A stretch of 64,000 bases of DNA, from assembly GCA_965247475.1 (NCBI GenBank), contig OZ252016.1, forward strand, positions 744,001 through 808,000. The letters are read 5' to 3'. This document shows positions 9,138 to 17,764 of the stretch, one piece after another. Source of the stretch: G965247475 sp965247475. Its GTDB lineage: Bacteria; Chloroflexota; UBA11872. Each line of letters opens with the position of its first letter. Positions within the stretch are counted from its first letter, which is position 1. The position numbers were made by a program, and so were the translations under genes. The notes beneath the pieces are model-generated. The model worked only from the letters and a program-made list of their open reading frames with translations, was not told where the DNA came from and ran no database searches.

Positions 9138-9929
9138 TTACTGCATCACCAGCCCGCCATCGACGCTGAGCGATTGGCCCGTGATGTACGAGGCGTCGTC
9201 CGAGGCCAGCATTACGGCGGCATTCGCCACGTCGTCCGGCCGCTGATGGCGCCCGAGCGGGATGCGCCGCAGGGTTCGCTCCCAGGCCGACGCGGCCGTG
9301 TCGCCGTCCAGTGCGGTCAGCTGAGGGTTCAACCCTTCCCAGAATCGCGTCTCCACCAGGCCTGGACAGAGCGCATTGACCCGAATGCCACGCGGCGCCA
9401 GCTCGTGGGCCGCGCAGCGCGTGATCCCGATCACGGCGTGCTTGGTGGCGCCGTAGGCCGTCGTATAGGCCCGCCCCTGTTTGCCCGCCGCCGACGCGAT
9501 GTTGATGATGCAGCCGCGCCCGCGCGGCTGCATGTGGCGGGCCGCCTGCCGCACACACAGGAACACGCCGCGCACGTTCACGGCGAACAGGTCGTCCCAC
9601 TGCTCGACGGTGGTGTCGACGATGCGCGAGGCGTAGCCGTATCCGGCGTTGCTCACAACGATGTCGATCGCGCCTAGCTCTTGGTTGGTCGCGTCGAACA
9701 ACGCCCGCACGGCCTCCTCGTCGCGCACGTCGCAGTGATTGGACGCGGCGCGCGCTCCATGCGACCGGATGAGGTCCGCCGCTTCGGCGGCCGCGGCCGC
9801 GTCGATATCCGAGACCATCACGGCCACCCCCTCCCGCGCGTACCGCTGGGCGATCGCGAGCCCTATGCCCCGCGCCGCGCCGGTGACGATGGCCACCTTG
9901 CCGTCGAGTCCGTAGCCCACGTGCGTCAC
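9138..9929 (-). CDS. SDR family NAD(P)-dependent oxidoreductase
   Basis: Classical short-chain dehydrogenase of 263 residues. Cofactor motif TGAARGIG (about 17-24), the NNAG-equivalent VSNAGYG, the catalytic Ser in IASAAG and the YGATK pentad (YxxxK) are all visible. The C-terminal segment SYITGQSLSVDGG is typical of 3-oxoacyl-ACP reductase-like sugar or alcohol dehydrogenases. Asp after the second beta strand (VSDIDA) suggests NAD preference. It lies upstream of the M20 gene on the same strand with a gap of about 175 bp. Substrate not predictable. Confidence 0.88.
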   Translation of the reverse strand: MTHVGYGLDGKVAIVTGAARGIGLAIAQRYAREGVAVMVSDIDAAAAAEAADLIRSHGARAASNHCDVRDEEAVRALFDATNQELGAIDIVVSNAGYGYASRIVDTTVEQWDDLFAVNVRGVFLCVRQAARHMQPRGRGCIINIASAAGKQGRAYTTAYGATKHAVIGITRCAAHELAPRGIRVNALCPGLVETRFWEGLNPQLTALDGDTAASAWERTLRRIPLGRHQRPDDVANAAVMLASDDASYITGQSLSVDGGLVMQ

Positions 9930-10171
9930 TCCCCGATATCGCGATCAGTGCGGCTAGGTGTAGCAGGTCCGCAACTCCGGCCGCTGCCGCCACCGCGCGG
10001 GATTGCGGCGAGGCAGGGCTCACGCCCTCCCAATCGCCGCTCGCTGCGCGACCGCACGGGGCCGAGCGGCGCTTCGGCCTCCGTTCCGACTGCCGGGTAG
10101 GCTAGCGGCTGCTACTCCAGCGACGGCCTGCCGACATGGCGGCGGCGCCTGGGCGGGGAAAGGAGCCAATG

Positions 10172-11215
10172 ATGCGCAAGCAAGCAGACGACCTTCAGCA
10201 AATCGCGCGGGATGTCCTGGTGGCGGCCGGAGCAAGCGAGCTAAACGCCGCCGAGGTCGCCGATCACCTCGTGCGCGCGGACCTGAGCGGCGTCGACACC
10301 CACGGCACCATGAAGGTCGCAGACTATGTGAAGGCGATCCGGGCCGAAGAGGTGCTGCCGCGTGAGCGCCCGGTCATCGACCGTGACCTGGGCGCCGGGG
10401 CGTTGGTCGTCGGCAATTGGACGTTCGGCCAGGTGACCGCCAAGTTCGCTATGGAGCTCGCGATCGAGCGGGCGACGGAAAACGGCATCGCGATCGTCGG
10501 GATCGTGCAGGTCCATCACATCGGACGCCTGGGTCATTACGTGGAGATGGCGGCGGCCGAGGGCCTGATCTCGATGGTGTGCGCCGGCGGCTTCGGTGTT
10601 GTGGAACCCTCGGCCGTGCCCTACGGCGGACGCACCCCGGTGCTGCACACCAACCCGATCGCCATGGGCTTTCCAGTCGCCGACGCGGCGCCCATGATGT
10701 TCGACTTTGCGACCACGGCGGTCTCCGGGATGAAGGTGGTCAACGCGCGGCGGCGCGGGCAGCAGCTGCCGCCCGGCTCGATCGTCGACGCCGACGGAAA
10801 CCCAACCACCGATCCAGACGCGTTCTTCGCCGGCGGCGGGCACCTGCCGTTCGGCGCGCACAAGGGCTATGCCTTGATGATGGGCTTGGAGTTCCTGGGT
10901 CGCATCTTCTCCGGTTCCGACGACTTCGCCGAGGAGGGTCGGGGCGGCGTGATCATGGGCCACCAGGGAGTGACGATGCTGGCCATCAAGGCCGACCTTG
11001 TCCGCGACGCGAGCGCGTATCTGCACGGGGCGGCCCAGATGATGGCGGACGTTCATGCCGTGCCGCCGGCGCCGGGATTCGCCGAGGTGCTGGCGCCTGG
11101 CGATCTGGAGGCCCGCACGCGCGCCCAGCGGGAGCGCGAGGGCATCCCGGTTCACGACGATGCCTGGCAGGACCTCGTGGACGCGGCCTCGTCCGTTGGC
11201 CTAACCGTCGGCTGA
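10172..11215 (+). CDS. Ldh family (malate/L-lactate/ureidoglycolate-type) NAD(P)-dependent oxidoreductase
   Basis: 2-hydroxyacid dehydrogenase of the type-2 malate/L-lactate family, which is distinct from Rossmann LDH. The ATG at 10172 gives 347 residues, the same length as its paralogue at 20641-21684, and has AGGAG six bases upstream; in-frame ATGs at 10169 and 10136 are less well placed. Family motifs include GVDTHG (about 36), VQVHHIGRLGHYV, YGGRTPVLHTNPIA and PFGAHKGYALMM. Possible substrates include malate, sulfolactate, ureidoglycolate and 2,3-diketogulonate. No partner gene is adjacent. Confidence 0.85.
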   Translation: MRKQADDLQQIARDVLVAAGASELNAAEVADHLVRADLSGVDTHGTMKVADYVKAIRAEEVLPRERPVIDRDLGAGALVVGNWTFGQVTAKFAMELAIERATENGIAIVGIVQVHHIGRLGHYVEMAAAEGLISMVCAGGFGVVEPSAVPYGGRTPVLHTNPIAMGFPVADAAPMMFDFATTAVSGMKVVNARRRGQQLPPGSIVDADGNPTTDPDAFFAGGGHLPFGAHKGYALMMGLEFLGRIFSGSDDFAEEGRGGVIMGHQGVTMLAIKADLVRDASAYLHGAAQMMADVHAVPPAPGFAEVLAPGDLEARTRAQREREGIPVHDDAWQDLVDAASSVGLTVG

Positions 11216-11248
11216 GGACCGATCGCGCGCCCCGGCCCGGTAGTTGCA

Positions 11249-11273
11249 GCGATCCGAGGCAAGGGCGCCTCGC
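11249..11273. repeat. 25-bp dispersed repeat, copy 2 (inverted)
   Basis: Exact reverse complement of 7376-7400. It lies between the Ldh gene and the 3' end of the chimeric surface-protein gene and runs into GCGAACCGCCC, the same type of palindrome half seen at 62231-62250. Confidence 0.8.
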
Positions 11274-11322
11274 GAACCGCCCTGACAGGCTGGCCGCCCG
11301 GCGGCTTCGAGCCGATGCCCTC

Positions 11323-13071
11323 CTACGACGTCAGACAGTTCGGATAGTCGCCGCGGGCGGGACGATCACTGGCCGGATAGGGAGGCCCTTCGATGATCCT
11401 CCCGAAGAAGGCGTCGTCCGCCGCCGTCACATTGCACCAATAGAAGCCCAGGGCCTGAAACGTGGGGATGTCGGGCACGTGCCGCCACTGTTGCAGGTCC
11501 GCGTCGTAGCTGAAGATGCGGTCGTCGCCGCCGTCGAAGCGCCGCACCAGCAGGTTCGGCTCGGGGAACTGATCGTCGAGCGGAATGGCACCAATCACGC
11601 CCACGGGGACGGTGTACTGCGTGTTCACGACGGGCCAGGGGATCTGGGAGACCAGGGGACTGTACGGCGGAACCCAGCGCCGTACGATCCGACCGTCGGA
11701 TTCCCGCCGCACGACAATGTAGGTCTGACCCAGGGGCGTGTCGCGAATGACGCCGGCCATGACGACGGTCACCCCGTCGGCGGAGATCGAGCCAATCGCC
11801 AGCTCCAACGAGGCGTCCGGCACGTCATGGCGCTGGATGAGGAGGCGGTCGCCGGGCAGCTCGAAAGCCGTCGCCGAGTCGGTGGCGCCGATGACACCCT
11901 GTGGCGTCGGCGGGGCGGGTGGACCCGACGGTCCGCGAGGCGGCGGAGGTGGGGGCGGCGGAGCCGTGGCCTGCACCGGATTGGCCGAGACCGCATTGGC
12001 GATCTTTCCGGAGCCGAATGTATCGCTGTAAAAGGCCGTGGCGCGCAGGTACTGGCCCAGGTCGTCGGCCACGGGCGTGTAGGTGGCCGAAGCACCCCCG
12101 CCAATCACTGTCCACAAGCCTTGATCTGGCGAGCGCTCCCAGGTCCACGTCAGGCCGGAGACGCCGCCGTCGGGCTCGATCAGGCGCGCGGTCAGCGTCG
12201 TCCCAACCCGCGGCTGCGTCGACGACAGGGATGCCGTGCCGTCATCGTCGGCGTCGGTGACAGTGATGGTGACGATTATCGCGGCGGCGGCGCCGGATGG
12301 GTCCTCAGCTCGAACTGTGACCCGGCGTGCGGGCTTCGTCTCGTGGTCGAGGGCCGACTTGGTTCGCAACTGGCCGGTGGTCGCCACGATCTCGAACTCG
12401 GAGGCGTGAGACCCGCCCAGGCTGTAGGTGAGGATGTCGTTGTCGAGGTCGTCGGCCGCCACGGGCGCGCCGATGTTCACCCCCGCGACCGTGTCCTTGG
12501 CGTGCGCGTGATAGACGCGCGAGCCGAATTCGCGCGCCGCGCGCAGATAGTCGATGCCCAGCCATGCCAGGTGCGATGGGTCGAAGCACAGCCCCAGCGC
12601 CTCGTGGGGGACGGCGTCGAAGATCGCCGCCCAGTGCGCCGGGGCGTAGGCCAGGTTGCGTCCGCCGTCGGCCCAGTTCTCCATCACCAGGCGGACGCCG
12701 ACCCGCTGCGCGTCGTCCAGCACCGGCGCTACTCCCTCCGCGAACAGGCCCACGTTGGCGTCAAACCCCAGGTCGGGCGCCATTTGATGGCCCAGCCACG
12801 CGATCGGGATCTGCTCGGCGGCGGCGTAGTCCAACGCCCGACGGGCCTCGGCCGCCGCCTCCGCTCGCGTCGCCGCATCGGCCGTGATCGGCTGGCAGAC
12901 CATGCCCGTCGTCGACGTGGGCTCCAGGCCGTGCCGCTCGCAGATAGCGCGGGCGTTGGGCTGGAACAGCGGCACGTCAATGACCTGATAGCCGTTGGCC
13001 GCGCCCCAGCGCACGAAGTCCTCAAACTCGATCGGCGGAAAGTGACCGTTGTGGAAGTAGCCGAGCTTCAC
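11323..13071 (-). CDS. chimeric ORF: truncated sugar-phosphate isomerase joined to cadherin-like surface-protein C-terminus
   Basis: A 582-residue frame from GTG at 13071. Residues 1 to about 190 resemble the TIM-barrel sugar phosphate isomerase/epimerase family (start KLGYFHNGHFPPIEF; later GLCFDPSHLAWLG and VYHAHAKDT), but the last quarter of the barrel is absent. From about residue 193 the sequence abruptly becomes a cadherin-like repeat (VNIGAPVAADDLDND...LTYSLGG; TITVTDADD), an Ig-like segment (YTPVADDLGQYLRA), a Pro-rich linker with eight consecutive prolines, and an unknown C-terminal domain ending in CLTS. The join is in frame. No signal peptide precedes the surface-type part. Most likely a deletion or recombination product of two unrelated genes; whether it is expressed is unknown. 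Confidence 0.65.
   Translation of the reverse strand: MKLGYFHNGHFPPIEFEDFVRWGAANGYQVIDVPLFQPNARAICERHGLEPTSTTGMVCQPITADAATRAEAAAEARRALDYAAAEQIPIAWLGHQMAPDLGFDANVGLFAEGVAPVLDDAQRVGVRLVMENWADGGRNLAYAPAHWAAIFDAVPHEALGLCFDPSHLAWLGIDYLRAAREFGSRVYHAHAKDTVAGVNIGAPVAADDLDNDILTYSLGGSHASEFEIVATTGQLRTKSALDHETKPARRVTVRAEDPSGAAAAIIVTITVTDADDDGTASLSSTQPRVGTTLTARLIEPDGGVSGLTWTWERSPDQGLWTVIGGGASATYTPVADDLGQYLRATAFYSDTFGSGKIANAVSANPVQATAPPPPPPPPRGPSGPPAPPTPQGVIGATDSATAFELPGDRLLIQRHDVPDASLELAIGSISADGVTVVMAGVIRDTPLGQTYIVVRRESDGRIVRRWVPPYSPLVSQIPWPVVNTQYTVPVGVIGAIPLDDQFPEPNLLVRRFDGGDDRIFSYDADLQQWRHVPDIPTFQALGFYWCNVTAADDAFFGRIIEGPPYPASDRPARGDYPNCLTS
11331..11476. repeat. 146-bp repeat, copy 1 (3' end of surface-protein frame)
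   Basis: Aligns without gaps to 17251-17396 with only scattered substitutions. It encodes the C-terminal 40-odd residues of the chimeric protein (PTFQALGFYWCNVTAADD... GDYPNCLTS). Confidence 0.9.
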
Positions 13072-13431
13072 TGCGCCCTCGATCTGGCCACGAGGTCGGC
13101 GATTGTCGGCAGCGGCGCGCCTAGTGTCCACGGAGGCACCTGGCGAGATGCTGCAACGGTGCGGACAACGGACCAGCAGGAGGCACATTCTGGATGAAAT
13201 CCCCAGCGAGCCGCCGCGTCGCTGCGGCGACGGGGTGCTCTAAGCGAACCCACGCGGAGGGAACCTACGTGATTGTGCGGAATCTGCTGGGCCCTACAGA
13301 TCACCAGTGTTCGCAGTGAGATTGTGGAATCAGATTCTTACGAACTCGAAGCGCTTCCTTTTTAATTCAGCCAAAAACTTCTGCCCCCGACTATCTAGCG
13401 TTGATGCTCTGGACACCTGATATATGAGAAG
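13072..13431. other. intergenic boundary of an AT-richer island
   Basis: No gene seen. Base composition changes from GC-rich to clearly AT-richer at about 13305-13325, marking the left edge of the reverse-transcriptase island. Confidence 0.5.
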
Positions 13432-14874
13432 CTAGAATCTATCCTGATCTCTCCTGTCGTATTTCCTGAGCTCGTCTGCTCGCTTCCATATCCTTCTCTG
13501 CACAACCGATAGTTGTTGAGATCTTGCATATTCCAACAGCAACACGGAGGAAAGGCAGTCATCGATTGGGATAATCTGACACAGTTCATCGTCGCATTTC
13601 GAAAGCGATAGCTGGTATTTGAGGGAAAAATATATCGCATAAGAAATCGCATCCGTGTATATTCTTTGCATGCCTACGCTCAATAGCTCGTTAGCAAATC
13701 CTTCAATGATCGTCTCAATGCCGCTAAAGCGCTGCTTCTCAAAAACACTCCTGTGCAATATTGGCGTCAGATATGGGTGTAAAAGCGTAAGATTAGTGGC
13801 ATGTTGTACAAATAGCTTTCTAGCGCGATCGTCAAGATTCTTGGGCACCATCTTGATGGCGTAATTCAAGACGCGATATGCCCCGGCATTTCGCGCTAGA
13901 TCTAGGGCTAAGTCTAGGAATTCATGAACCTTGGTGAACCGAACGGCAGTGCCTGCGTTTGGCCACGGAAAGCCGTGTAACTCCCGGAGCCATTCCTCGC
14001 GAATTGGGCGTGGCATGGGGGCTATCTTTGTCTTGCGTTGGTTTAGGCCAAGTTCATATCCGCGTAGCAATATACCTAAGTCGCGTATGAATTGTTCCGC
14101 CTCACTCTGAGTGGCGGCATAATAGTGATAGTTGTCAATGTGCCGGGAAATACGCGTGTAGCCTTTCTTGGTGAGCTTGGCGTCGATGTCGGTGAGGGTG
14201 ATTTCAGAAATGACATTGGACGTGTGCGGCCCAATGAGCAGGCCATTTGTCTGTCTATCGCGTAGGCCTTGGGTGACTTTATCCAGCAGATTGCCTGCGA
14301 GTTCGAGTGAATAATTCCCTTTTGCTTTACTGCGGCCGTGCAAAGCCCAAGGAATTGAATGCGTATAGATGCTCGGAAAGCATGTTGATATGTCGGCATG
14401 TGCTACAAATCTTGCGCCTGTCATATTGCTAATGTCTGTTTCTTCAGTCTCGTCGCGGTCGATTCCGTGGTAATTCATCTTGAAGACGCGGGTTCCGCGC
14501 ATTTGGCGTACGTATGTGCGACTGAAGAGGATTCTTGGTTTAGCACAGTGTCTCTTGATTTTTGGTCAGTAACGTTTTAGTGCGCGACTTTGAATGAGAT
14601 AGCTTTCCGGGTGCGGGATTCCGATCTGTCGCGGAAGTGAGGTGTCGCTCAGCGATTCATATCGTATGAAATCATGATCCGTGTTCTTGAGCAATTTCTT
14701 GAGTCTGGTGTCGGTAGGTTCGGTGAGAATGTCCAGGAGATGAGCGGGTATATGTTGAGAAAGGCCTTGAGATGTGAAGCATGGGGGAAGTTTTTCGGCA
14801 AAGAGTCCGTAGTCGAGGAGGCGTCCAAAAGCTTCGTCCGGTGAGAGACCTCGGCCTGTAGTTATTCGTGTCAT
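13432..14874 (-). pseudogene. Abi/DRT-like reverse transcriptase with in-frame TGA
   Basis: Two same-frame segments (14874-14569 and 14565-13432) separated only by TGA at 14568-14566. Together they give a product of about 480 residues. The N-terminal part (LLDYGLFAEKLPPCF, HDFIRYESL, PRQIGIPHPESYL) and the codons after the stop read as one protein. RT motif A is HADISTCFPSIYTHS, motif B is QTNGLLIGPHTSNVISE, and motif C is RHIDNYHYY, where RTs normally have two Asp; the second Asp is Asn (codon 14133-14131). The C-terminal helical region resembles defence RTs (Abi/unknown-group type). The stop replaces a probable Trp (TGG to TGA). Low GC versus flanks suggests horizontal transfer. Both lesions predict an inactive protein unless TGA is read through. 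Confidence 0.75.
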
Positions 14875-15269
14875 TGGCGGGTGAAGCGTGGAGGAGGAGT
14901 AGTGGTTTGCGGGTTAGGTGTGGTCATTGGAGTGATAGTGGTCAGTGGACCTGAAATATAGTGAGTGTTATAGCCGGTGGTCTGATGATTTGGATATCTG
15001 TATTGGGTTGGTGTGAGAATTAGCTCTTGGATAGCGCTCATAGTCTTGCTTTCGAAGGATGTGATAGTCGCCTTGAGGAGCACGGATTGGTGGTTTGGCA
15101 TGGTGTCTTTAGGCTGCGCCCGCGATGGAATGATATTGGCTGTCCAGACGGGATGGAGTCGTAGGTATTGCGCTGGGGGTCGCACGACGGCGAGCGGGGT
15201 GGCAAAGAGTTCTTTGGTGCACATTTCATTATAGCTGCGTTTTGCGGAATTCTCGGCGGGAATCGGCAC
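14871..15269 (-). CDS. small hypothetical ORF overlapping the reverse transcriptase start
   Basis: A 132-residue frame whose TGA overlaps the ATG of the RT gene (ATGA, 14874-14871), suggesting translational coupling. GTG at 15269 is the first start; an ATG 15 codons in is an alternative. The product is rich in Thr, Pro and Gln near its end (TTITPMTTPNPQTTTPPP) and shows no domain I recognise. Composition is AT-richer, as in the RT. Alternatively the region may be a non-coding RNA or leader: several defence RTs have such an element next to the gene. Confidence 0.4.
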   Translation of the reverse strand: MPIPAENSAKRSYNEMCTKELFATPLAVVRPPAQYLRLHPVWTANIIPSRAQPKDTMPNHQSVLLKATITSFESKTMSAIQELILTPTQYRYPNHQTTGYNTHYISGPLTTITPMTTPNPQTTTPPPRFTRQ

Positions 15270-15363
15270 TGACGCCGGTGGCGAGCGCCGTCAGACTATT
15301 GAGGTCCTGACGCCGCGGACTCCTCCACCAGCAATCGCCACCATTCCAGAAGATTCCATAGCG

Positions 15364-17115
15364 TTGAAGTCGGCCGCCGTCGTGCGGCAGGAGCTTCGTC
15401 GGCGTTGGCGGGCCGTTGCGATCACGGTCGGGCTGATGCTGGGCGGTGCGGCCGTCGGCATCGTGCCAGCCGTGCTTGTCGGCGTCCTAGTGGATCATGC
15501 TCTGCCCGGCGGTGACCTCGAATTGGCGGCGATGCTCGCCGGCGGGATGGCCGGAGCGGCACTTGCGCAGCTCATCCTCGCGTCGGTCGAGACCTATGCG
15601 CGGGCTGCGATCGGCGAGGGTGTATCGATGCACCTCCGCGAACGCGCCTTCGACCGCGTCGCCACCGCCCGGTTCGAGGAGCTCGAGCAGATTCCGACCG
15701 AGCAGTTGGTATTTCGACTCACCAGATCATGTGGGCGGATAGGTGACATGTACGTCAAAGAGTCGCTGCTCCCCGCGGTGTCGCAGTCCTTTGTGCTGGC
15801 GGCCGCGGCGACAGCCATGCTGGTGCTCGACTGGCGGCTAGGGCTCCTCGCGCTCACCGCGATCCCCGCGGTGACGTTTGGCGCCACTCGTCTTGGACCG
15901 CTTTCGACGCGCCTCGATCGAGAGTTGGGGCGTCGTCTCGAACGAGGGCAAGTATTCCTCCAAGAAGTGCTGGCGGGCATTCGAGTCGTCCGCGTGTTCG
16001 ACGCCACGACGCGCGAGCAGCGTCGATGGCTTCAATGGATCAAGAGTGTGTGGCAGGTGAAAGCCAAGACCGTCGTCCTCCACGACCTGGTGATTGCCCA
16101 CATCGGTCCGGCTGCTCAGGTCCTGGTTACCGCAGCAGTCTTTGGGTTTGGCGCCGTTCTCATCGCTGGCGATCACCTGTCAGTCGGCGGGCTCATCGTG
16201 ACGGTGGCGCTGGTTCCGCGAACTTATGCGTCCATGCAGCGCCTCCTGACCCTGCAGGGAAACCGAGCGCGGGTTGAAGCCGAGCATGAACTCATCGACG
16301 CCGTGCTCAGTCTGACCCCGGAGCGAGTCGGCGGCAGCACGCCGCAGCTTCCGGCGGCTGATTCCGGATCTCGGGTTGAATTTCGAGAGGCCACCTTCCG
16401 CTATGCGCGGGAGGACGCGGGCGTCTTCGGTGTCTCGTTGTCGGTTCAGCCGGGCGAATTCCTCGGCATCGTGGGTGAAACTGGCAGCGGCAAGTCGACG
16501 CTGCTGGACCTGCTGGTTGGCCTCTATGCGCCGCATTCCGGATCGGTGCGCATCGACGGGATCGACACGCGCGAGATCGATCTCTCGTGGTTGCGCCGGC
16601 AGATCGGCTTCGTCCCCCAGGAGCCGCAACTGTGGGACGCGACCATCGCCGATAACATCCGATATCCAACGGGGACGGCCGGTTACGAGGAGTTGCGGCA
16701 AGCGCTGCGGGACGCCCAGCTCGACGAATTCGTTGCCAGACTTCCGCAACGGCTCGACACCAACGTTGGCGAGCATGGGCACAGTATTTCGGCCGGCGAG
16801 CGGCAGCGGATCGCCATCGCCCGGGCGTTGTTGCGACATCCGCGCCTGCTCATTCTGGACGAAGCCACAGCCGCCTTGGACGTGGTCACCGAGCGGGAGC
16901 TGCGAGACGCACTGGCCGCTTCGCGACTCGGTCGAACCCTGATCGTGGTCACCCACCGGATCGAAACGGTGATGGGTGCGGACCGGATTGTCGTGATGGA
17001 TCGAGGCCAGGTGCTTGAGCAGGGGGCGCCAGCCGAGCTGCTCCGAGCTGGCGGGCGGCTCGCTGCATTGCATCGTGCTCAGACCAGTAGCGGGGCGGCG
17101 GATCGGCCGGACTAG
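15364..17115 (+). CDS. ABC exporter, fused membrane and ATPase domains
   Basis: Type IV ABC half-transporter of 583 residues: an N-terminal six-helix membrane domain (about 15-300) and a C-terminal nucleotide-binding domain. Walker A is GETGSGKST (about 372-380) and Walker B LLILDEATAALD. The signature is ISAGERQR rather than LSGGQ, and the H-loop is VVTHR. Two subunits should form an exporter of lipids, drugs or peptides. The start is taken as TTG at 15364, the first codon of the frame before a basic N-terminus; this is uncertain. The gene begins just outside the AT-rich island, and nothing ties it to the RT beyond proximity. Confidence 0.88.
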   Translation: MKSAAVVRQELRRRWRAVAITVGLMLGGAAVGIVPAVLVGVLVDHALPGGDLELAAMLAGGMAGAALAQLILASVETYARAAIGEGVSMHLRERAFDRVATARFEELEQIPTEQLVFRLTRSCGRIGDMYVKESLLPAVSQSFVLAAAATAMLVLDWRLGLLALTAIPAVTFGATRLGPLSTRLDRELGRRLERGQVFLQEVLAGIRVVRVFDATTREQRRWLQWIKSVWQVKAKTVVLHDLVIAHIGPAAQVLVTAAVFGFGAVLIAGDHLSVGGLIVTVALVPRTYASMQRLLTLQGNRARVEAEHELIDAVLSLTPERVGGSTPQLPAADSGSRVEFREATFRYAREDAGVFGVSLSVQPGEFLGIVGETGSGKSTLLDLLVGLYAPHSGSVRIDGIDTREIDLSWLRRQIGFVPQEPQLWDATIADNIRYPTGTAGYEELRQALRDAQLDEFVARLPQRLDTNVGEHGHSISAGERQRIAIARALLRHPRLLILDEATAALDVVTERELRDALAASRLGRTLIVVTHRIETVMGADRIVVMDRGQVLEQGAPAELLRAGGRLAALHRAQTSSGAADRPD

Positions 17116-17250
17116 GTCGGACTGGGCTCAGCCCGGAGTGCCCACGCTGCTGCGCCGCCCCAGCCATGCGGTGCGCTTACCTCCAGTTCGTGATGCGCCT
17201 GTCGAAGGCATAGCGTGCGGTGAACGCCGGGGACGACTTCGCTTACCCAG

Positions 17251-17396
17251 TCAGACAGTTGGGATAGTCGCCCCTCGCCAGGATGTCGCTGGCCGGATAG
17301 GGCGGCCCTTCGATGATCCTCCCGAAGAAGGCGGCGTCCGCCGCCGTCACACTGCACCAATAGAAGCCCAGGGCCTGAAACGTGGGGATGTCGGGC
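17251..17396 (-). pseudogene. relic of a surface-protein 3' end (146-bp repeat, copy 2)
   Basis: On the minus strand this encodes PTFQALGFYWCSVTAADAAF...DYPNCLTG, matching the C-terminus of the chimeric protein at 11331-11476 with few changes. No upstream coding sequence for the rest of that protein remains. It sits in the 388-bp gap between the ABC exporter and the VapBC operon. Confidence 0.75.
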
Positions 17397-17488
17397 GCTG
17401 CCATGCAGGGCACCACTCGGGGCGTGATCCCGAGTCGGCCGCCCACTATATGCCCGGGGAAGCGCATCTTGGCATCAATTATAGAAGA

Positions 17489-17498
17489 CATCATGATG
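17489..17498. promoter_or_regulatory. possible operator palindrome before vapB
   Basis: CATCATGATG is a perfect 10-bp palindrome five bases before the antitoxin ATG. Ribbon-helix-helix antitoxins usually repress their own promoter at such sites; the assignment here is inference from position only. Confidence 0.3.
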
Positions 17499-17503
17499 CT
17501 CAC

Positions 17504-17764
17504 ATGAGAACGACGCTGACGCTGGACGACGATATCGCTGACTCGCTGCGAGAGCAGGCCCGGCTGCTCAACCGGCCGTTCAAGCAGGTGGTGAACGAGA
17601 CGCTGCGCCGTGGAATGTCGCCCACCGTGCGAGCGGCGCCGGCGCCTCAATACCGGGTTGTCCCGAATCGCAGCGGACTCGCCCCCGGCATCGATCCACT
17701 GAAGCTGAATCAGATCAACGACCAACTCGAGGTCGAGGACTTCGCCGGACCGAGCGCAACGTGA
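17504..17764 (+). CDS. vapB: VapB-type ribbon-helix-helix antitoxin
   Basis: An 86-residue protein whose N-terminus (MRTTLTLDDDIADSLREQAR) has the beta strand plus two-helix pattern of RHH DNA-binding antitoxins (DUF2191-like). The acidic C-terminal half (NDQLEVEDFAGPS) probably wraps the toxin. The ATG at 17504 is chosen because the RHH strand begins right after it. Its TGA overlaps the toxin GTG (GTGA), as usual for these operons. Expected to neutralise the PIN-domain RNase and repress the operon. Confidence 0.85.
   Translation: MRTTLTLDDDIADSLREQARLLNRPFKQVVNETLRRGMSPTVRAAPAPQYRVVPNRSGLAPGIDPLKLNQINDQLEVEDFAGPSAT

Noticed and set aside
10417..13197. A very long plus-strand open frame (about 926 codons).
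   Set aside because: It is antisense to the chimeric gene and out of frame with the Ldh gene, with Arg/Gly/Asp-rich composition typical of shadow frames in high-GC DNA.
13432..15269. Retron or group II intron.
   Set aside because: The motif pattern and C-terminal helices resemble Abi/defence RTs; no maturase/HNH domain and no msr/msd-like inverted repeats were seen.
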